39,326 nucleotides of DNA from Bacteroidales bacterium (GTDB lineage: Bacteria > Bacteroidota > Bacteroidia > Bacteroidales > WCHB1-69), in NCBI GenBank assembly GCA_024686335.1, contig JAILCI010000063.1, forward strand, positions 1-39,326, written 5' to 3'. A program made the position numbers and the translations under genes. Positions 22,107 through 30,516 of the stretch are shown in pieces. The notes below the pieces were generated by a model. That model saw only the letters and a program-made list of their open reading frames with translations, was not told the DNA's origin and made no database searches. The stretch's first letter is position 1. Each line of letters begins with the position of its first letter.

Positions 22107-24965
22107 TTACTTGTCAAGTTTGCAGACAAGGTTTCTGTCACCGTAAGCGTCGTCAATCTTACCAACGGTAGGCCAGTACTTCTCGGTGTGCGGCATCGGG
22201 AAGGCAGCCTGCTGACGTGTGTAAGGTCTGTCCCAAGTGTCGGCGCAGACCACGTTCATGGTGTGCGGAGCATTCTTGATGACATTGTTCTCGCGGTCAG
22301 CACGACCCTCTTCAATGTCACGAATCTCCTGACGGATGGAAATCATAGCGTCACAGAAGCGATCCAGCTCGCTCAGCGGCTCACTCTCGGTAGGTTCTAC
22401 CATCAAGGTGCCATGAACTGGGAAGGCAACGGTAGGAGCATGGAAACCATAGTCCATCAGACGTTTAGCGATGTCGCCAACCTGTACGCCAGCGGTCTTG
22501 TCGAACTCATTGCAGTCGAGAATCATCTCATGAGCACACATGCCATTGACACCAGTATAGAGAATCTTGTAGTGTCCCTGGAGACGGGCACGCATGTAGT
22601 TGGCGTTGAGAATAGCACAGCGGGTCACATCAGCGAGACCTTCGCCACCTAACATCTGCAGATAACCGTAGGTGATAGGAATCAGATAAGCGCTACCGTA
22701 AGGGAAGGAAGCCACCTGGCTGCCATGTTCGCCACCCACTTTCACCATTGCATGGTTCGGCAGGAAGTCTACCAAATGCTCGGCAACTCCAATCGGGCCT
22801 ACGCCAGGACCGCCACCGCCGTGAGGCATGGCAAAGGTCTTGTGCAGGTTGAGGTGACAAACGTCAGCACCCATATTGCCCGGAGAGGTCAGACCCACCT
22901 GAGCATTCATGTTGGCACCGTCCATATAGACGAGACCACCATTCTCGTGGATAATCTTGATGATGTCGAGGATAGCCTCTTCAAACACACCGTGGGTAGA
23001 CGGATAGGTGATCATCAAGCAGGAGAGGTTGTCCTTGTATTGTTCAGCCTTAGCGCGGAGGTCTTCCACATCCACTTCACCATTCTCGGTGGATTTCACC
23101 ACGACAATCTTGTTGCCAGCCTTAGCGGAAGAGGCAGGGTTGGTACCGTGCGCGGAAGCGGGGATCAAACATACATTACGGTGTCCCTCGCCACGGCTGA
23201 TATGATAGTTGCGGATGACGGTCATACCAGCATACTCACCAGCAGCACCAGAGTTAGGTTGCAGAGAGATAGCCTTGAAGCCCGTAATCTTGCAGAGCCA
23301 CTCGCAGACGGATTTCAACATCTCCTGGAAGCCCTCGGCCTGATCAGCAGGAGCGTAAGGATGGATGTTGCAGGTCTCAGCCCAGCTCAACGGCAGCATC
23401 TCAGCAGCAGCGTTGAGTTTCATGGTACATGAGCCCAGCGGAATCATAGCGCGGTTCAGAGAGAGGTCTTTAACCTCTAACATCTTCATATAGCGCATCA
23501 TCTCTGTCTCGGAGTGATATTTGTTGAAAATACCTTGCTGCAGAAATTCGGATTTACGAGTCAGCTCGGCAGGAATGTGCAGGTCGAGAGTGTTGCATGT
23601 GCCGTCGCAAACATACGGAGTGAACTGTTTGCCAGCAGCAGTAGCCAGAATCTCGAGCATCAGGTTAACATCAGCCAAGACGACGGTCTCGTCCAAAGCG
23701 ATAGTGAAACACTCGTCGCACCAGTAGCGGAAGTTGACCTTCTTCTCAAGAGCAACCTTTTCCACATCTTTAGTGGTGATGCCGGCAGGAACTTGCAGAC
23801 AGAGAGTGTCGAAATAGTACTCGTTATGCTGCTTGTAACCATACTTGGCAGCTTCCTTAGCGAGGACACCTGCGAGCACGTTGATCTTGACAGCCTTGTC
23901 GCGCAGACCTTTAGGTCCGTGCCACATAGCATAGAAACCAGCCATAATGGCGGTCAGTGCGCTGGCAGTACAGATGTTGGAGGTAGCACGGTCGCGTTTG
24001 ATGTGCTGCTCACGAGTCTGGAGAGCCATACGAACGGCGCGGTTGCCCTGAGCGTCCACGGTAACACCGATGATACGACCCGGAGTCTGGCGGAGGTACT
24101 CTTCACGACATGCGAAGAAACCAGCGGCAGGACTACCATAGCCCATCGGCTGACCGAAACGCTGGGTAGGTCCAACAACACAGTCGGCGCCCCACTCGCC
24201 CGGAGGCGTCAGCAGTGTCAAAGAGAGCAGGTCGGTAGCCACACCCACGAGGATATTATGTGCGTGTGCATTCTCAACAAATGCAGAGAAGTTGTGGATA
24301 GCACCATGCTGATTCGGATACTGAATCATAGCTCCGAAATAGGTGTCATCCAACTCAACCTTGTCAGCCTTGCCGATGACCAACTCAATGCCTTGAGGAG
24401 CGGCATTCGTCTTCATCACGCCGATGCAGTGCTGGAAAACATCCTCGGAAACGAAATATTTGCAGACGTTGTTCTTCTGCTGCTCGCGGCTGCGGAGACG
24501 ATAGAACATCAGCATCATCTCACCAGCGGCGGTGGCGTCGTCCAACATGGAAGCATTTGCCAACGGCATGCCCGTCAAACTGCTGACCATGGTCTGGTAG
24601 TTCAACAGAGCCTCGATACGACCCTGGGAAATCTCAGCCTGATACGGAGTATAGGCAGTATACCAACCCGGATTCTCGAAGATATTACGCAAAATAACAG
24701 CTGGAGTGTAGGTGTTGTAATGACCCATACCGATGTAAGATTTGTAAATCTTATTCTTGGCCATCAAAGCGCGAATCTTACCAAGATATTCGCCCTCAGT
24801 CAGACCAGCGGGCAGGTCCAACGGCTTCGGCAGACGAATGGCTGCCGGGATGGTTTTGTCAATAAGTTCATCCATGGTGCTCACACCGATGGTCTTCAGC
24901 ATCTGCTGTTGCTCGTCCTTGCTCGGTCCATTATGGCGAGTGACGAATTCATCTTTAATTATCAT
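22107..24965 (-). CDS. gcvP: Glycine dehydrogenase (decarboxylating), glycine-cleavage P-protein (952 aa)
   Basis: PLP enzyme that decarboxylates glycine and passes the aminomethyl group to the lipoyl H-protein. It is a full-length single-chain form carrying both halves, which some bacteria split into GcvPA/GcvPB. The N-terminal half begins FVTRHNGPSKDEQQQML and includes YTPYQAEISQGRLE-like and NASMLDDATAAGEMM signatures. The C-terminal half has IPLGSCTMKLNAAAEM and the PLP lysine in HLNLHKTFAMPHGGGGPG. ATG 24965 is chosen: the 27 upstream in-frame codons are not conserved-looking and overlap the promoter. No other gcv gene is adjacent. It is monocistronic, with its own promoter and terminator. 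Confidence 0.97.
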   Translation of the reverse strand: MIIKDEFVTRHNGPSKDEQQQMLKTIGVSTMDELIDKTIPAAIRLPKPLDLPAGLTEGEYLGKIRALMAKNKIYKSYIGMGHYNTYTPAVILRNIFENPGWYTAYTPYQAEISQGRIEALLNYQTMVSSLTGMPLANASMLDDATAAGEMMLMFYRLRSREQQKNNVCKYFVSEDVFQHCIGVMKTNAAPQGIELVIGKADKVELDDTYFGAMIQYPNQHGAIHNFSAFVENAHAHNILVGVATDLLSLTLLTPPGEWGADCVVGPTQRFGQPMGYGSPAAGFFACREEYLRQTPGRIIGVTVDAQGNRAVRMALQTREQHIKRDRATSNICTASALTAIMAGFYAMWHGPKGLRDKAVKINVLAGVLAKEAAKYGYKQHNEYYFDTLCLQVPAGITTKDVEKVALEKKVNFRYWCDECFTIALDETVVLADVNLMLEILATAAGKQFTPYVCDGTCNTLDLHIPAELTRKSEFLQQGIFNKYHSETEMMRYMKMLEVKDLSLNRAMIPLGSCTMKLNAAAEMLPLSWAETCNIHPYAPADQAEGFQEMLKSVCEWLCKITGFKAISLQPNSGAAGEYAGMTVIRNYHISRGEGHRNVCLIPASAHGTNPASSAKAGNKIVVVKSTENGEVDVEDLRAKAEQYKDNLSCLMITYPSTHGVFEEAILDIIKIIHENGGLVYMDGANMNAQVGLTSPGNMGADVCHLNLHKTFAMPHGGGGPGVGPIGVAEHLVDFLPNHAMVKVGGEHGSQVASFPYGSAYLIPITYGYLQMLGGEGLADVTRCAILNANYMRARLQGHYKILYTGVNGMCAHEMILDCNEFDKTAGVQVGDIAKRLMDYGFHAPTVAFPVHGTLMVEPTESEPLSELDRFCDAMISIRQEIRDIEEGRADRENNVIKNAPHTMNVVCADTWDRPYTRQQAAFPMPHTEKYWPTVGKIDDAYGDRNLVCKLDK

Positions 24966-25015
24966 ATTGATTATCAGTTTGTTAATTATAAAAATCCATT
25001 TCCTAATAGGAGGGG

Positions 25016-25046
25016 CAAATATAAAAAATCTATCTCCCACCTCCAA
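25016..25046 (-). promoter_or_regulatory. Promoter TTG-N20-TATATTTG of gcvP
   Basis: TTG at 25046-25044 and TATATTTG at 25023-25016 (minus strand), 20 bp apart, 50 bp before ATG 24965. One of the best matches in the window. Confidence 0.6.
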
Positions 25047-25075
25047 AAAAATAATAAGGCTTTGAAAAGGACTTT

Positions 25076-25657
25076 CTACAAGTTCGCTAAGCGCAGCTCC
25101 AACTCCTCTTTCTTGAGGTCGGAAATACAGAACGGTTCCTTAATGTTGTTAAGAAACAAATTGGAACCCTGAAGCTTATGAACCTCTCTCAAATTAACAA
25201 TCTGGTTTTTATTGATCTGCATAAAATCCCCTGACAACTGTTCCAAAATATTTTCAAAAGTACCATATACGGCATCAGTTTTTGTAGATGCAATATAATG
25301 GATGACCTTAATACGAGGATTACCTCCATCTAACTGTTCAAATGATTGTGAAACAATATATTGTATTGTTTCACTCTGGACCTTAAGTGTTCCGATATTA
25401 ATAAACTGACGATTAACAGAGGCAGAGTTGTCCATACGAGCCAGCGTCTGTTTCAGCTCCTCATTTTCCTGTTCTAACGCTTGATTTTTGGCTGTCAACT
25501 CTTTCACCTCCTCTTCCAAGATCAATTTTGTTTTCTGATTCTTTATCTTTTTTATCTCTTGGTATACAGCGCGGATAAGAAAATAGAACAGCAGAATCAG
25601 AGATGAAAACATCAAAATAGCAGCGAAGATTTTAAAGATATTGTCTATAAGGTCCAT
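25076..25657 (-). CDS. Membrane-tethered LytTR-domain protein (193 aa)
   Basis: One membrane span at about 8-30 (IFAAILMFSSLILLFYFLIRAVY), a basic segment, then a long coiled coil (about 33-75, LILEEEVKELTAKNQALEQENEELKQTLARM). The C-terminal 100 residues resemble a LytTR DNA-binding domain: INIGTLKVQSETIQYIVS, a VYGTFENILEQLSGDFMQINKNQIVN core and a LNN...ISDLKKEELE end. In Bacteroidetes, LytTR domains are often joined to membrane proteins rather than receivers, and this has no receiver domain. It could report membrane state to a promoter nearby, for example the divergent exported-protein gene. The DNA target and signal are unknown. Confidence 0.75.
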   Translation of the reverse strand: MDLIDNIFKIFAAILMFSSLILLFYFLIRAVYQEIKKIKNQKTKLILEEEVKELTAKNQALEQENEELKQTLARMDNSASVNRQFINIGTLKVQSETIQYIVSQSFEQLDGGNPRIKVIHYIASTKTDAVYGTFENILEQLSGDFMQINKNQIVNLREVHKLQGSNLFLNNIKEPFCISDLKKEELELRLANL

Positions 25658-25697
25658 GTGAAAAAGATTAAATTAATTTTGTACATGAATGTCATTG

Positions 25698-25705
25698 CAA
25701 AAATA
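25698..25705 (-). promoter_or_regulatory. -7 element TATTTTTG of the LytTR gene
   Basis: Reverse strand TATTTTTG, 40 bp upstream of ATG 25657. Divergent from the box at 25804. Confidence 0.38.
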
Positions 25706-25803
25706 CCTCTTTTTGTGATTGGTGTTGATGACAATCTTTGCTGTTTTCGTGACAAAAATAAGGCATTTGGTTACAATTGAATTTTACAACTTCTTGTACT
25801 GAC

Positions 25804-25811
25804 TACTTTTG
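25804..25811 (+). promoter_or_regulatory. -7 element TACTTTTG of the exported 158-aa protein
   Basis: TACTTTTG followed by CAGC, 39 bp before ATG 25851. It excludes the upstream in-frame start at 25809, which overlaps the box. Confidence 0.42.
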
Positions 25812-25850
25812 CAGCAGAATTCAAAACAAACAATCTCAAAAAACAATTTT

Positions 25851-26327
25851 ATGAAAAAGCTTATTTATGCATGTTTGGCACTGTTATTATGGGTGCCGGT
25901 TTCACTGTCTGCGCAACAAAGAGTAGATGTAGGTATTGTCACGACGAAACGTATTTCCAATGATCATCTGAGAAACAACAACGAAAGCGCCGTAGTCTCT
26001 GCAGATGTCAAAATGAACGGCAATGTAGTGATTGCCGCGGGCACTCCTGTGATACTTGATATCCAATACGAAAAACGACGTGGCATGGGCCGTCCCGCCA
26101 TCATCACCGCCACAGCTGTGAGCACCACCACTGTTGACGGGCAGGTGGTCGCGTTGAACAACGGCGTAAAGCGCGACGAGGGCAAGAACCGACGCGGCGC
26201 AGCCATCGGTTGCGGAGCCACCTTCGGGGTCATCCTCTTCCCCGTCGGACTACTGTTCCTCTGCATCAAAGGCGGAGACGCAGCGATTCCATCCGGAGCC
26301 CAGTGGGCCGCCATCGGGTATCTATAA
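25851..26327 (+). CDS. Exported hypothetical protein with C-terminal hydrophobic Gly-rich segment (158 aa)
   Basis: Signal peptide at 1-21 (KLIYACLALLLWVPVSLSA-QQ). The mature part is a short beta-rich domain: MNGNVVIAAGTPVILDIQYEK, then AIITATAVSTTTVDGQVVALN. The 'G.V.I.AGTPV' phrase resembles beta-barrel or SH3-like pieces in Bacteroidetes envelope proteins. Near the end a Gly-rich hydrophobic stretch (AAIGCGATFGVILFPVGLLFLC) could insert in a membrane. The family was not recognised. It is expressed divergently from the LytTR gene and followed by a strong bidirectional terminator. Confidence 0.7.
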   Translation: MKKLIYACLALLLWVPVSLSAQQRVDVGIVTTKRISNDHLRNNNESAVVSADVKMNGNVVIAAGTPVILDIQYEKRRGMGRPAIITATAVSTTTVDGQVVALNNGVKRDEGKNRRGAAIGCGATFGVILFPVGLLFLCIKGGDAAIPSGAQWAAIGYL

Positions 26328-26344
26328 AAAAACGCCAAGAAGAC

Positions 26345-26377
26345 AAAACCCCGCAGACCAATGGCTTGCGGGGTTTT
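26345..26377 (+). terminator. Bidirectional terminator between exported protein and rmlB
   Basis: Stem AAAACCCCGCA/TGCGGGGTTTT (26345-26355, 26367-26377) with a T run on each strand; serves both convergent genes. Confidence 0.85.
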
Positions 26378-26401
26378 TCAATGTCATAAAACAAACACCG
26401 T

Positions 26402-27454
26402 TTATCGATTTCCGTACATCTTCTGGTAATACTCCTCGTACTCGCCAGAGGTCACATGGCTGAACCACTCCTCGTTGTTGAGATACCAGTCGACAGTCTT
26501 CTCAAAACCTTCGTCAAAACGAACCTTGGGCTCCCAACCCAACTCGTTCTTGATCTTGGAAGCGTCGATGGCATAGCGAAGGTCATGGCCTGCGCGGTCT
26601 GTGACGTAGGTGATAAGCGACAGAGATGTTCCTTCCGGGCGACCTAATTTACGGTCCATAATCTCAATCAACTTCTTAATAAGATCGATGTTGCGCCACT
26701 CATTATTACCGCCGATATTGTAGGTGCTACCCGGCTTGGCCTGATGGAAAATGAGGTCGATGGCCTCCACATGGTCCTCCACATAGAGCCAGTCGCGCAC
26801 ATTGAGACCCTGACCATAGACTGGCAGCGGTTTATTGTGTTTTATATTGTTGATAAACAATGGGATAAGCTTTTCTGGGAATTGGTTAGGACCATAGTTG
26901 TTGGAGCAGTTGGAGATGACCGTCGGCATGCCGAAAGTGTCATGGTAAGCGCGCACAAAATGGTCTGCGGATGCCTTAGCTGCAGAATAGGGACTGTGCG
27001 GGTTGTAGGGCGTCGTCTCGCTGAAGAGACCCGTATCTCCTAATGCGCCATAGACCTCATCCGTGGAGATCTGATAGAACTTCTTACCCTCATAATTTCC
27101 ATTCCAGGTCGTCTTGGCAGCGTGCAACAGCTGAACGGTGCCGAGCACATTAGTATGGATGAACTGCAGCGGATTGGTGATGGAGCGGTCCACATGAGAC
27201 TCGGCAGCCAGATGGATGACACCATCGAACTGCTCTTTCTGGAACAGATTCATGATGAATTCGGCATCTTCAATATCGCCTTTGACAAAGTGATAATTGG
27301 GCATCTTCTCTACATCCGTGAGATTCTCGAGATTGCCGGCGTAGGTCAGTTTATCAAGGTTAAAGATTTCATATTGAGGATATTTGTTGACAAAGTGTCT
27401 AACAACGTGGGAACCGATGAAACCGGCACCGCCGGTGATGAGGATTTTTTTCAT
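26402..27454 (-). CDS. rmlB: dTDP-glucose 4,6-dehydratase (350 aa)
   Basis: Extended short-chain dehydrogenase converting dTDP-glucose to dTDP-4-keto-6-deoxyglucose, the second step to dTDP-L-rhamnose and other deoxysugars. The NAD-binding motif is GGAGFIGSH at 8-16. The substrate-side signature is STDEVYGALG, the catalytic pair is in the YSAAKASADH motif (Tyr-x3-Lys), and NNYGPNQFPEKLIPL follows. The normal family length is about 350, and ATG 27454 starts MKKILITGG. RmlA/C/D are not adjacent, so the sugar pathway genes must be elsewhere. The role is probably surface polysaccharide or glycoprotein sugar supply. A TATCTTTG box lies just upstream. Confidence 0.95.
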   Translation of the reverse strand: MKKILITGGAGFIGSHVVRHFVNKYPQYEIFNLDKLTYAGNLENLTDVEKMPNYHFVKGDIEDAEFIMNLFQKEQFDGVIHLAAESHVDRSITNPLQFIHTNVLGTVQLLHAAKTTWNGNYEGKKFYQISTDEVYGALGDTGLFSETTPYNPHSPYSAAKASADHFVRAYHDTFGMPTVISNCSNNYGPNQFPEKLIPLFINNIKHNKPLPVYGQGLNVRDWLYVEDHVEAIDLIFHQAKPGSTYNIGGNNEWRNIDLIKKLIEIMDRKLGRPEGTSLSLITYVTDRAGHDLRYAIDASKIKNELGWEPKVRFDEGFEKTVDWYLNNEEWFSHVTSGEYEEYYQKMYGNR

Positions 27455-27476
27455 ATTTATTGTTCTTTAGGAACGG

Positions 27477-27484
27477 CAAAGATA
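27477..27484 (-). promoter_or_regulatory. -7 element TATCTTTG of rmlB
   Basis: Reverse strand TATCTTTG followed by CCG, 22 bp before ATG 27454. Confidence 0.48.
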
Positions 27485-27533
27485 CAACTTTTAATAAATA
27501 TATAGACACGTACCCTTTTCTGCAAAAAATCAC

Positions 27534-27541
27534 TATCTTTG
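27534..27541 (+). promoter_or_regulatory. -7 element TATCTTTG before the beta-helix gene
   Basis: TATCTTTG followed by CCGC, 56 bp before ATG 27598; same box as the divergent rmlB. Confidence 0.42.
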
Positions 27542-27597
27542 CCGCTGCAAAATGTGACTTGCACATTTTTTCATTTTAAAGAACTATTTATTGAAAA

Positions 27598-29076
27598 ATG
27601 ACACGTCTCTTCAGACATATCGGTTACCTCCTATGCATCCCTTTCTGCATTCTGACGCTATGCACACAATGTAACCGTCACAATGTTTTGGATGAGAAAT
27701 TGACCTTCTCATCCGACACCGTTCTCTTCGACACGGTCTTCACCACCGTCACCACGGTCACCAAGAACTTCAGGGTCATCAACCCCAACGATGAGGCACT
27801 GACCGTTGACATCCGACTTGCCGGTGGCAATCAGTCGTACTACAACATCAACGTGGACGGCCAGTCGGGCTACGAGTTCCACAACGTGGAGATTCCCGCC
27901 CACGACAGCCTCTTCGTCTTCGTCCGCGCCCTCATCAACCCGACCAACCAGAACACACCTTATCTGATCGCCGACTCCATCCTGTTCTCCAACGACAATA
28001 TTTTCCAACAGGTACAACTCATCGCCTTCGGGCAGGATGCGCACTTTATCCTCCCCGACCACACCAACAGCAGCATGCGCTATAAAATCATCGCGCACGA
28101 ACATGAGGTGGCACACTGGACCAACGACAAGCCATGGGTCATCTACGATTGGGCTGTGGTGGACTCTTTGGGACAACTTATCATCGACCCGGGCACCCAA
28201 ATTTACGTCCATAAGGCTGGCGGCCTCTGGGTCTTCCGCGACGGCAACCTGCAGGTCAACGGTACCCCCGAGGAACCCGTGAGATTCTCCGGAGACCGGC
28301 TGGAGTCATTCTACGACACCGACTATGCCCAATGGAACAGAATCTGGATCAACGAGAGCAGTCATCAGGACAATGTCATCAACAATGCCATTATCACCAA
28401 CGCCACCATCGGTCTGCAATGCTCCGCCATCACCGATTACAACACCAGCCGTTCCAACAAGACCATCGTCAACAACAGCATCATCCACAACAATGCCGAT
28501 GTCGGTGTGCTGGTGCGCGCAGCCAACTTGGAGATGAATAACTGCCAAATCAGCAATAATCAGAACTATAGCATTGTGATGCAGGTGGGTAACTTTGACC
28601 TGAACCACGTCACTGTGGCCAACTACTCTGGACATACCAACCCCTCCGCCGTCGTCGGCAACTTCTTTGATGTGGTCACTATAAACTCTAACGGCGAGTA
28701 CGAAACCGTCTATATGGTCGGTGACGCCAACCTGAACTGCCGCAACAGCATCATCTACGGCAACCGCTCCGACGGCGAATTCGCCACCTCCACAATGGAC
28801 GGTGCCAATGTCAACTATACGTTCCAGAACTGTATCGTCAGAAAGACAGAATTTGACGACCATTTCATCCAATGCATCAATAAAGATCCCCAATTCGTCG
28901 GCAACTACGTACAGGACTACAACTTGCAGGAGACCTCTCCCGCCATCGATGCGGGCATGACCGGCTTAGGCATCACCACCGACCTGCTGGGACGCATGCG
29001 TAACGGCGTTCCCGACATCGGCGCCTTTGAATATTATCCGGCTACGGATATGAAAAAACGTTTATCCACTCATTAA
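27598..29076 (+). CDS. Exported right-handed parallel beta-helix protein, probable lipoprotein (492 aa)
   Basis: The N-terminal hydrophobic segment ends CILTLCTQCNRHN. A Cys near residue 22-25 is a possible lipid site, although the lipobox is not perfect. Residues about 35-140 form an Ig-like domain (VTKNFRVINPNDEALTVDIRLAG). From about 190 to 460 there are Asn-rich rungs typical of parallel beta-helices (NNAIITNATIGLQC, NKTIVNNSIIHNNADVGVLV, NNCQISNNQNYSIVM). The C-terminal GIGAFEY-like ending (VPDIGAFEY after a PAIDAG phrase) is seen in choice-of-anchor beta-helix proteins. It may bind or trim surface glycans. The gene lies 12 bp before GH29, so it is probably cotranscribed with it. Confidence 0.82.
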   Translation: MTRLFRHIGYLLCIPFCILTLCTQCNRHNVLDEKLTFSSDTVLFDTVFTTVTTVTKNFRVINPNDEALTVDIRLAGGNQSYYNINVDGQSGYEFHNVEIPAHDSLFVFVRALINPTNQNTPYLIADSILFSNDNIFQQVQLIAFGQDAHFILPDHTNSSMRYKIIAHEHEVAHWTNDKPWVIYDWAVVDSLGQLIIDPGTQIYVHKAGGLWVFRDGNLQVNGTPEEPVRFSGDRLESFYDTDYAQWNRIWINESSHQDNVINNAIITNATIGLQCSAITDYNTSRSNKTIVNNSIIHNNADVGVLVRAANLEMNNCQISNNQNYSIVMQVGNFDLNHVTVANYSGHTNPSAVVGNFFDVVTINSNGEYETVYMVGDANLNCRNSIIYGNRSDGEFATSTMDGANVNYTFQNCIVRKTEFDDHFIQCINKDPQFVGNYVQDYNLQETSPAIDAGMTGLGITTDLLGRMRNGVPDIGAFEYYPATDMKKRLSTH

Positions 29077-29088
29077 AATAAACCTCAC

Positions 29089-30504
29089 ATGAATAAAAAA
29101 CTTACGCTCTTTTTCGCCCTTCTGTGCATACTCTTTCTTCAAAACGGCTATGCTCAGCAAAAAGAACAGCAGTTTGAAACCGACCCCGTCATCCTGAACC
29201 GTATCAGCGAGTGGCAGGATCTCAAATTCGGCTTCATGATGCACTGGGGCATCTACTCCCAATGGGGCATCGTGGAGTCCTGGTCCATCTGCAACGAACC
29301 CTGGATAGACCGCAAAGGCGAGCCATACACCGACTACAAAGCTCGCTATCAAGCTCTGAACAAGACTTTTAACCCGACCAATTTCAATCCCGACCAATGG
29401 GCCGACGCTGCTAAGGACGCCGGCATGAAATATTTCGTCTTCACCACCAAACACCACGACGGTTTCTGTCTCTTCGACACGAAGGAGACAACTTACTCCA
29501 CCACGGACCCCTCTTGTCCCTTCTCCAAAAACGCCAAGGCAGACATCACCAAGGCTGTGGTAGACGCCTTCCGCGCCAAAGGGCTCTGGACTGGGCTCTA
29601 CTTCTCGAAAGCCGACTGGCACAATGAGGACTACTGGGCTCCCGAGTGGGCCACCCCCGACCGCAATGTCAACTATAACCCTGCGACCTATCCCGAGCGC
29701 TGGCAGAAGTTCTGTGACTTCACCGACCGGCAGATCCAGGAGCTGATGCACAACTATGGCGACATCGACCTGCTCTGGCTCGACGGCGGCTGGGTACGTC
29801 CGGCATGGAGCGTGGACGAGGAGGTGCGCGACTGGCTCGGATGCCAAGGCTGGATCCAGGATATCAACATGGAGAAGATCATCACCAAAGCGCGTAGCAA
29901 CAACCCCGACCTCATCGTGGTGGACCGCACCGTGCACGGCAGATACGAGAACTACCGCACACCCGAACAGACCGTCCCCGACACTCTGCTCCCCTACCCG
30001 TGGGAGACCTGCATGTCGATGGGCGACTCCTGGTCCTATGTGGCTACCGACAAGTACAAGAGCACTAACAAGTTGATTCACCTCCTGGTCGACATCGTCG
30101 CCAAAGGTGGTAACTTCCTGCTCAACGTCGGTCCTGGTCCTGACGGCACGCTGCCCGAAACTGCTCTCACCCGCATGAAAGAGATCGGCGCCTGGATGCG
30201 CGTCAACGGCGATGCCATCTACGCCACCCGCCCGCTCTACCCCTACACCTGCAACGACATCCGTCTCACCCAGACCAAACAGGGCAAAAAGTTCGCCATC
30301 ATTCTCTGTCCCGAGACCGGCATGATGCCCTCCACATATACCCTCAGCAGCGACAAACCTCTGACAGTACGCACTGGCAAAGCTCCAGTGAAGGGCTTCT
30401 CCGAAAAGGCAACCATTAAAAAGAGCGGCAATAACACCTATCAGATCATTCTGCCAAAGAGCCTCTGCAAAAAGGCTAAAAACGCCATCGTGGTGGAATT
30501 GTAG
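29089..30504 (+). CDS. Alpha-L-fucosidase, glycoside hydrolase family 29 (471 aa)
   Basis: Retaining fucosidase that removes L-fucose from host or dietary glycans. Signal peptide at 1-23 (MNKKLTLFFALLCILFLQNG-YAQ). GH29 signatures in order: FGFMMHWGIYS (His of the fucose pocket), FTTKHHDGF with the His pair, and DIDLLWLDGGW with nucleophile D232. The usual signal, catalytic barrel and beta-sandwich tail are present and the length is normal. The acid/base is less conserved in sequence and I do not assign it. It lies 12 bp after the beta-helix gene and 12 bp before the DppB-like permease, suggesting a three-gene run for glycan breakdown and uptake, although the permease type points to peptides. 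Confidence 0.92.
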   Translation: MNKKLTLFFALLCILFLQNGYAQQKEQQFETDPVILNRISEWQDLKFGFMMHWGIYSQWGIVESWSICNEPWIDRKGEPYTDYKARYQALNKTFNPTNFNPDQWADAAKDAGMKYFVFTTKHHDGFCLFDTKETTYSTTDPSCPFSKNAKADITKAVVDAFRAKGLWTGLYFSKADWHNEDYWAPEWATPDRNVNYNPATYPERWQKFCDFTDRQIQELMHNYGDIDLLWLDGGWVRPAWSVDEEVRDWLGCQGWIQDINMEKIITKARSNNPDLIVVDRTVHGRYENYRTPEQTVPDTLLPYPWETCMSMGDSWSYVATDKYKSTNKLIHLLVDIVAKGGNFLLNVGPGPDGTLPETALTRMKEIGAWMRVNGDAIYATRPLYPYTCNDIRLTQTKQGKKFAIILCPETGMMPSTYTLSSDKPLTVRTGKAPVKGFSEKATIKKSGNNTYQIILPKSLCKKAKNAIVVEL

Positions 30505-30516
30505 AAACAGATACCT

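Noticed and set aside
23514-25172. 552-aa open frame on the plus strand
   Set aside because: It lies antisense to gcvP, which has clear P-protein motifs; the frame has no domain character.
29062-30081. 339-aa open frame on the minus strand
   Set aside because: It lies antisense to the GH29 gene and is Val/Gly/His-rich without domains, a typical shadow.
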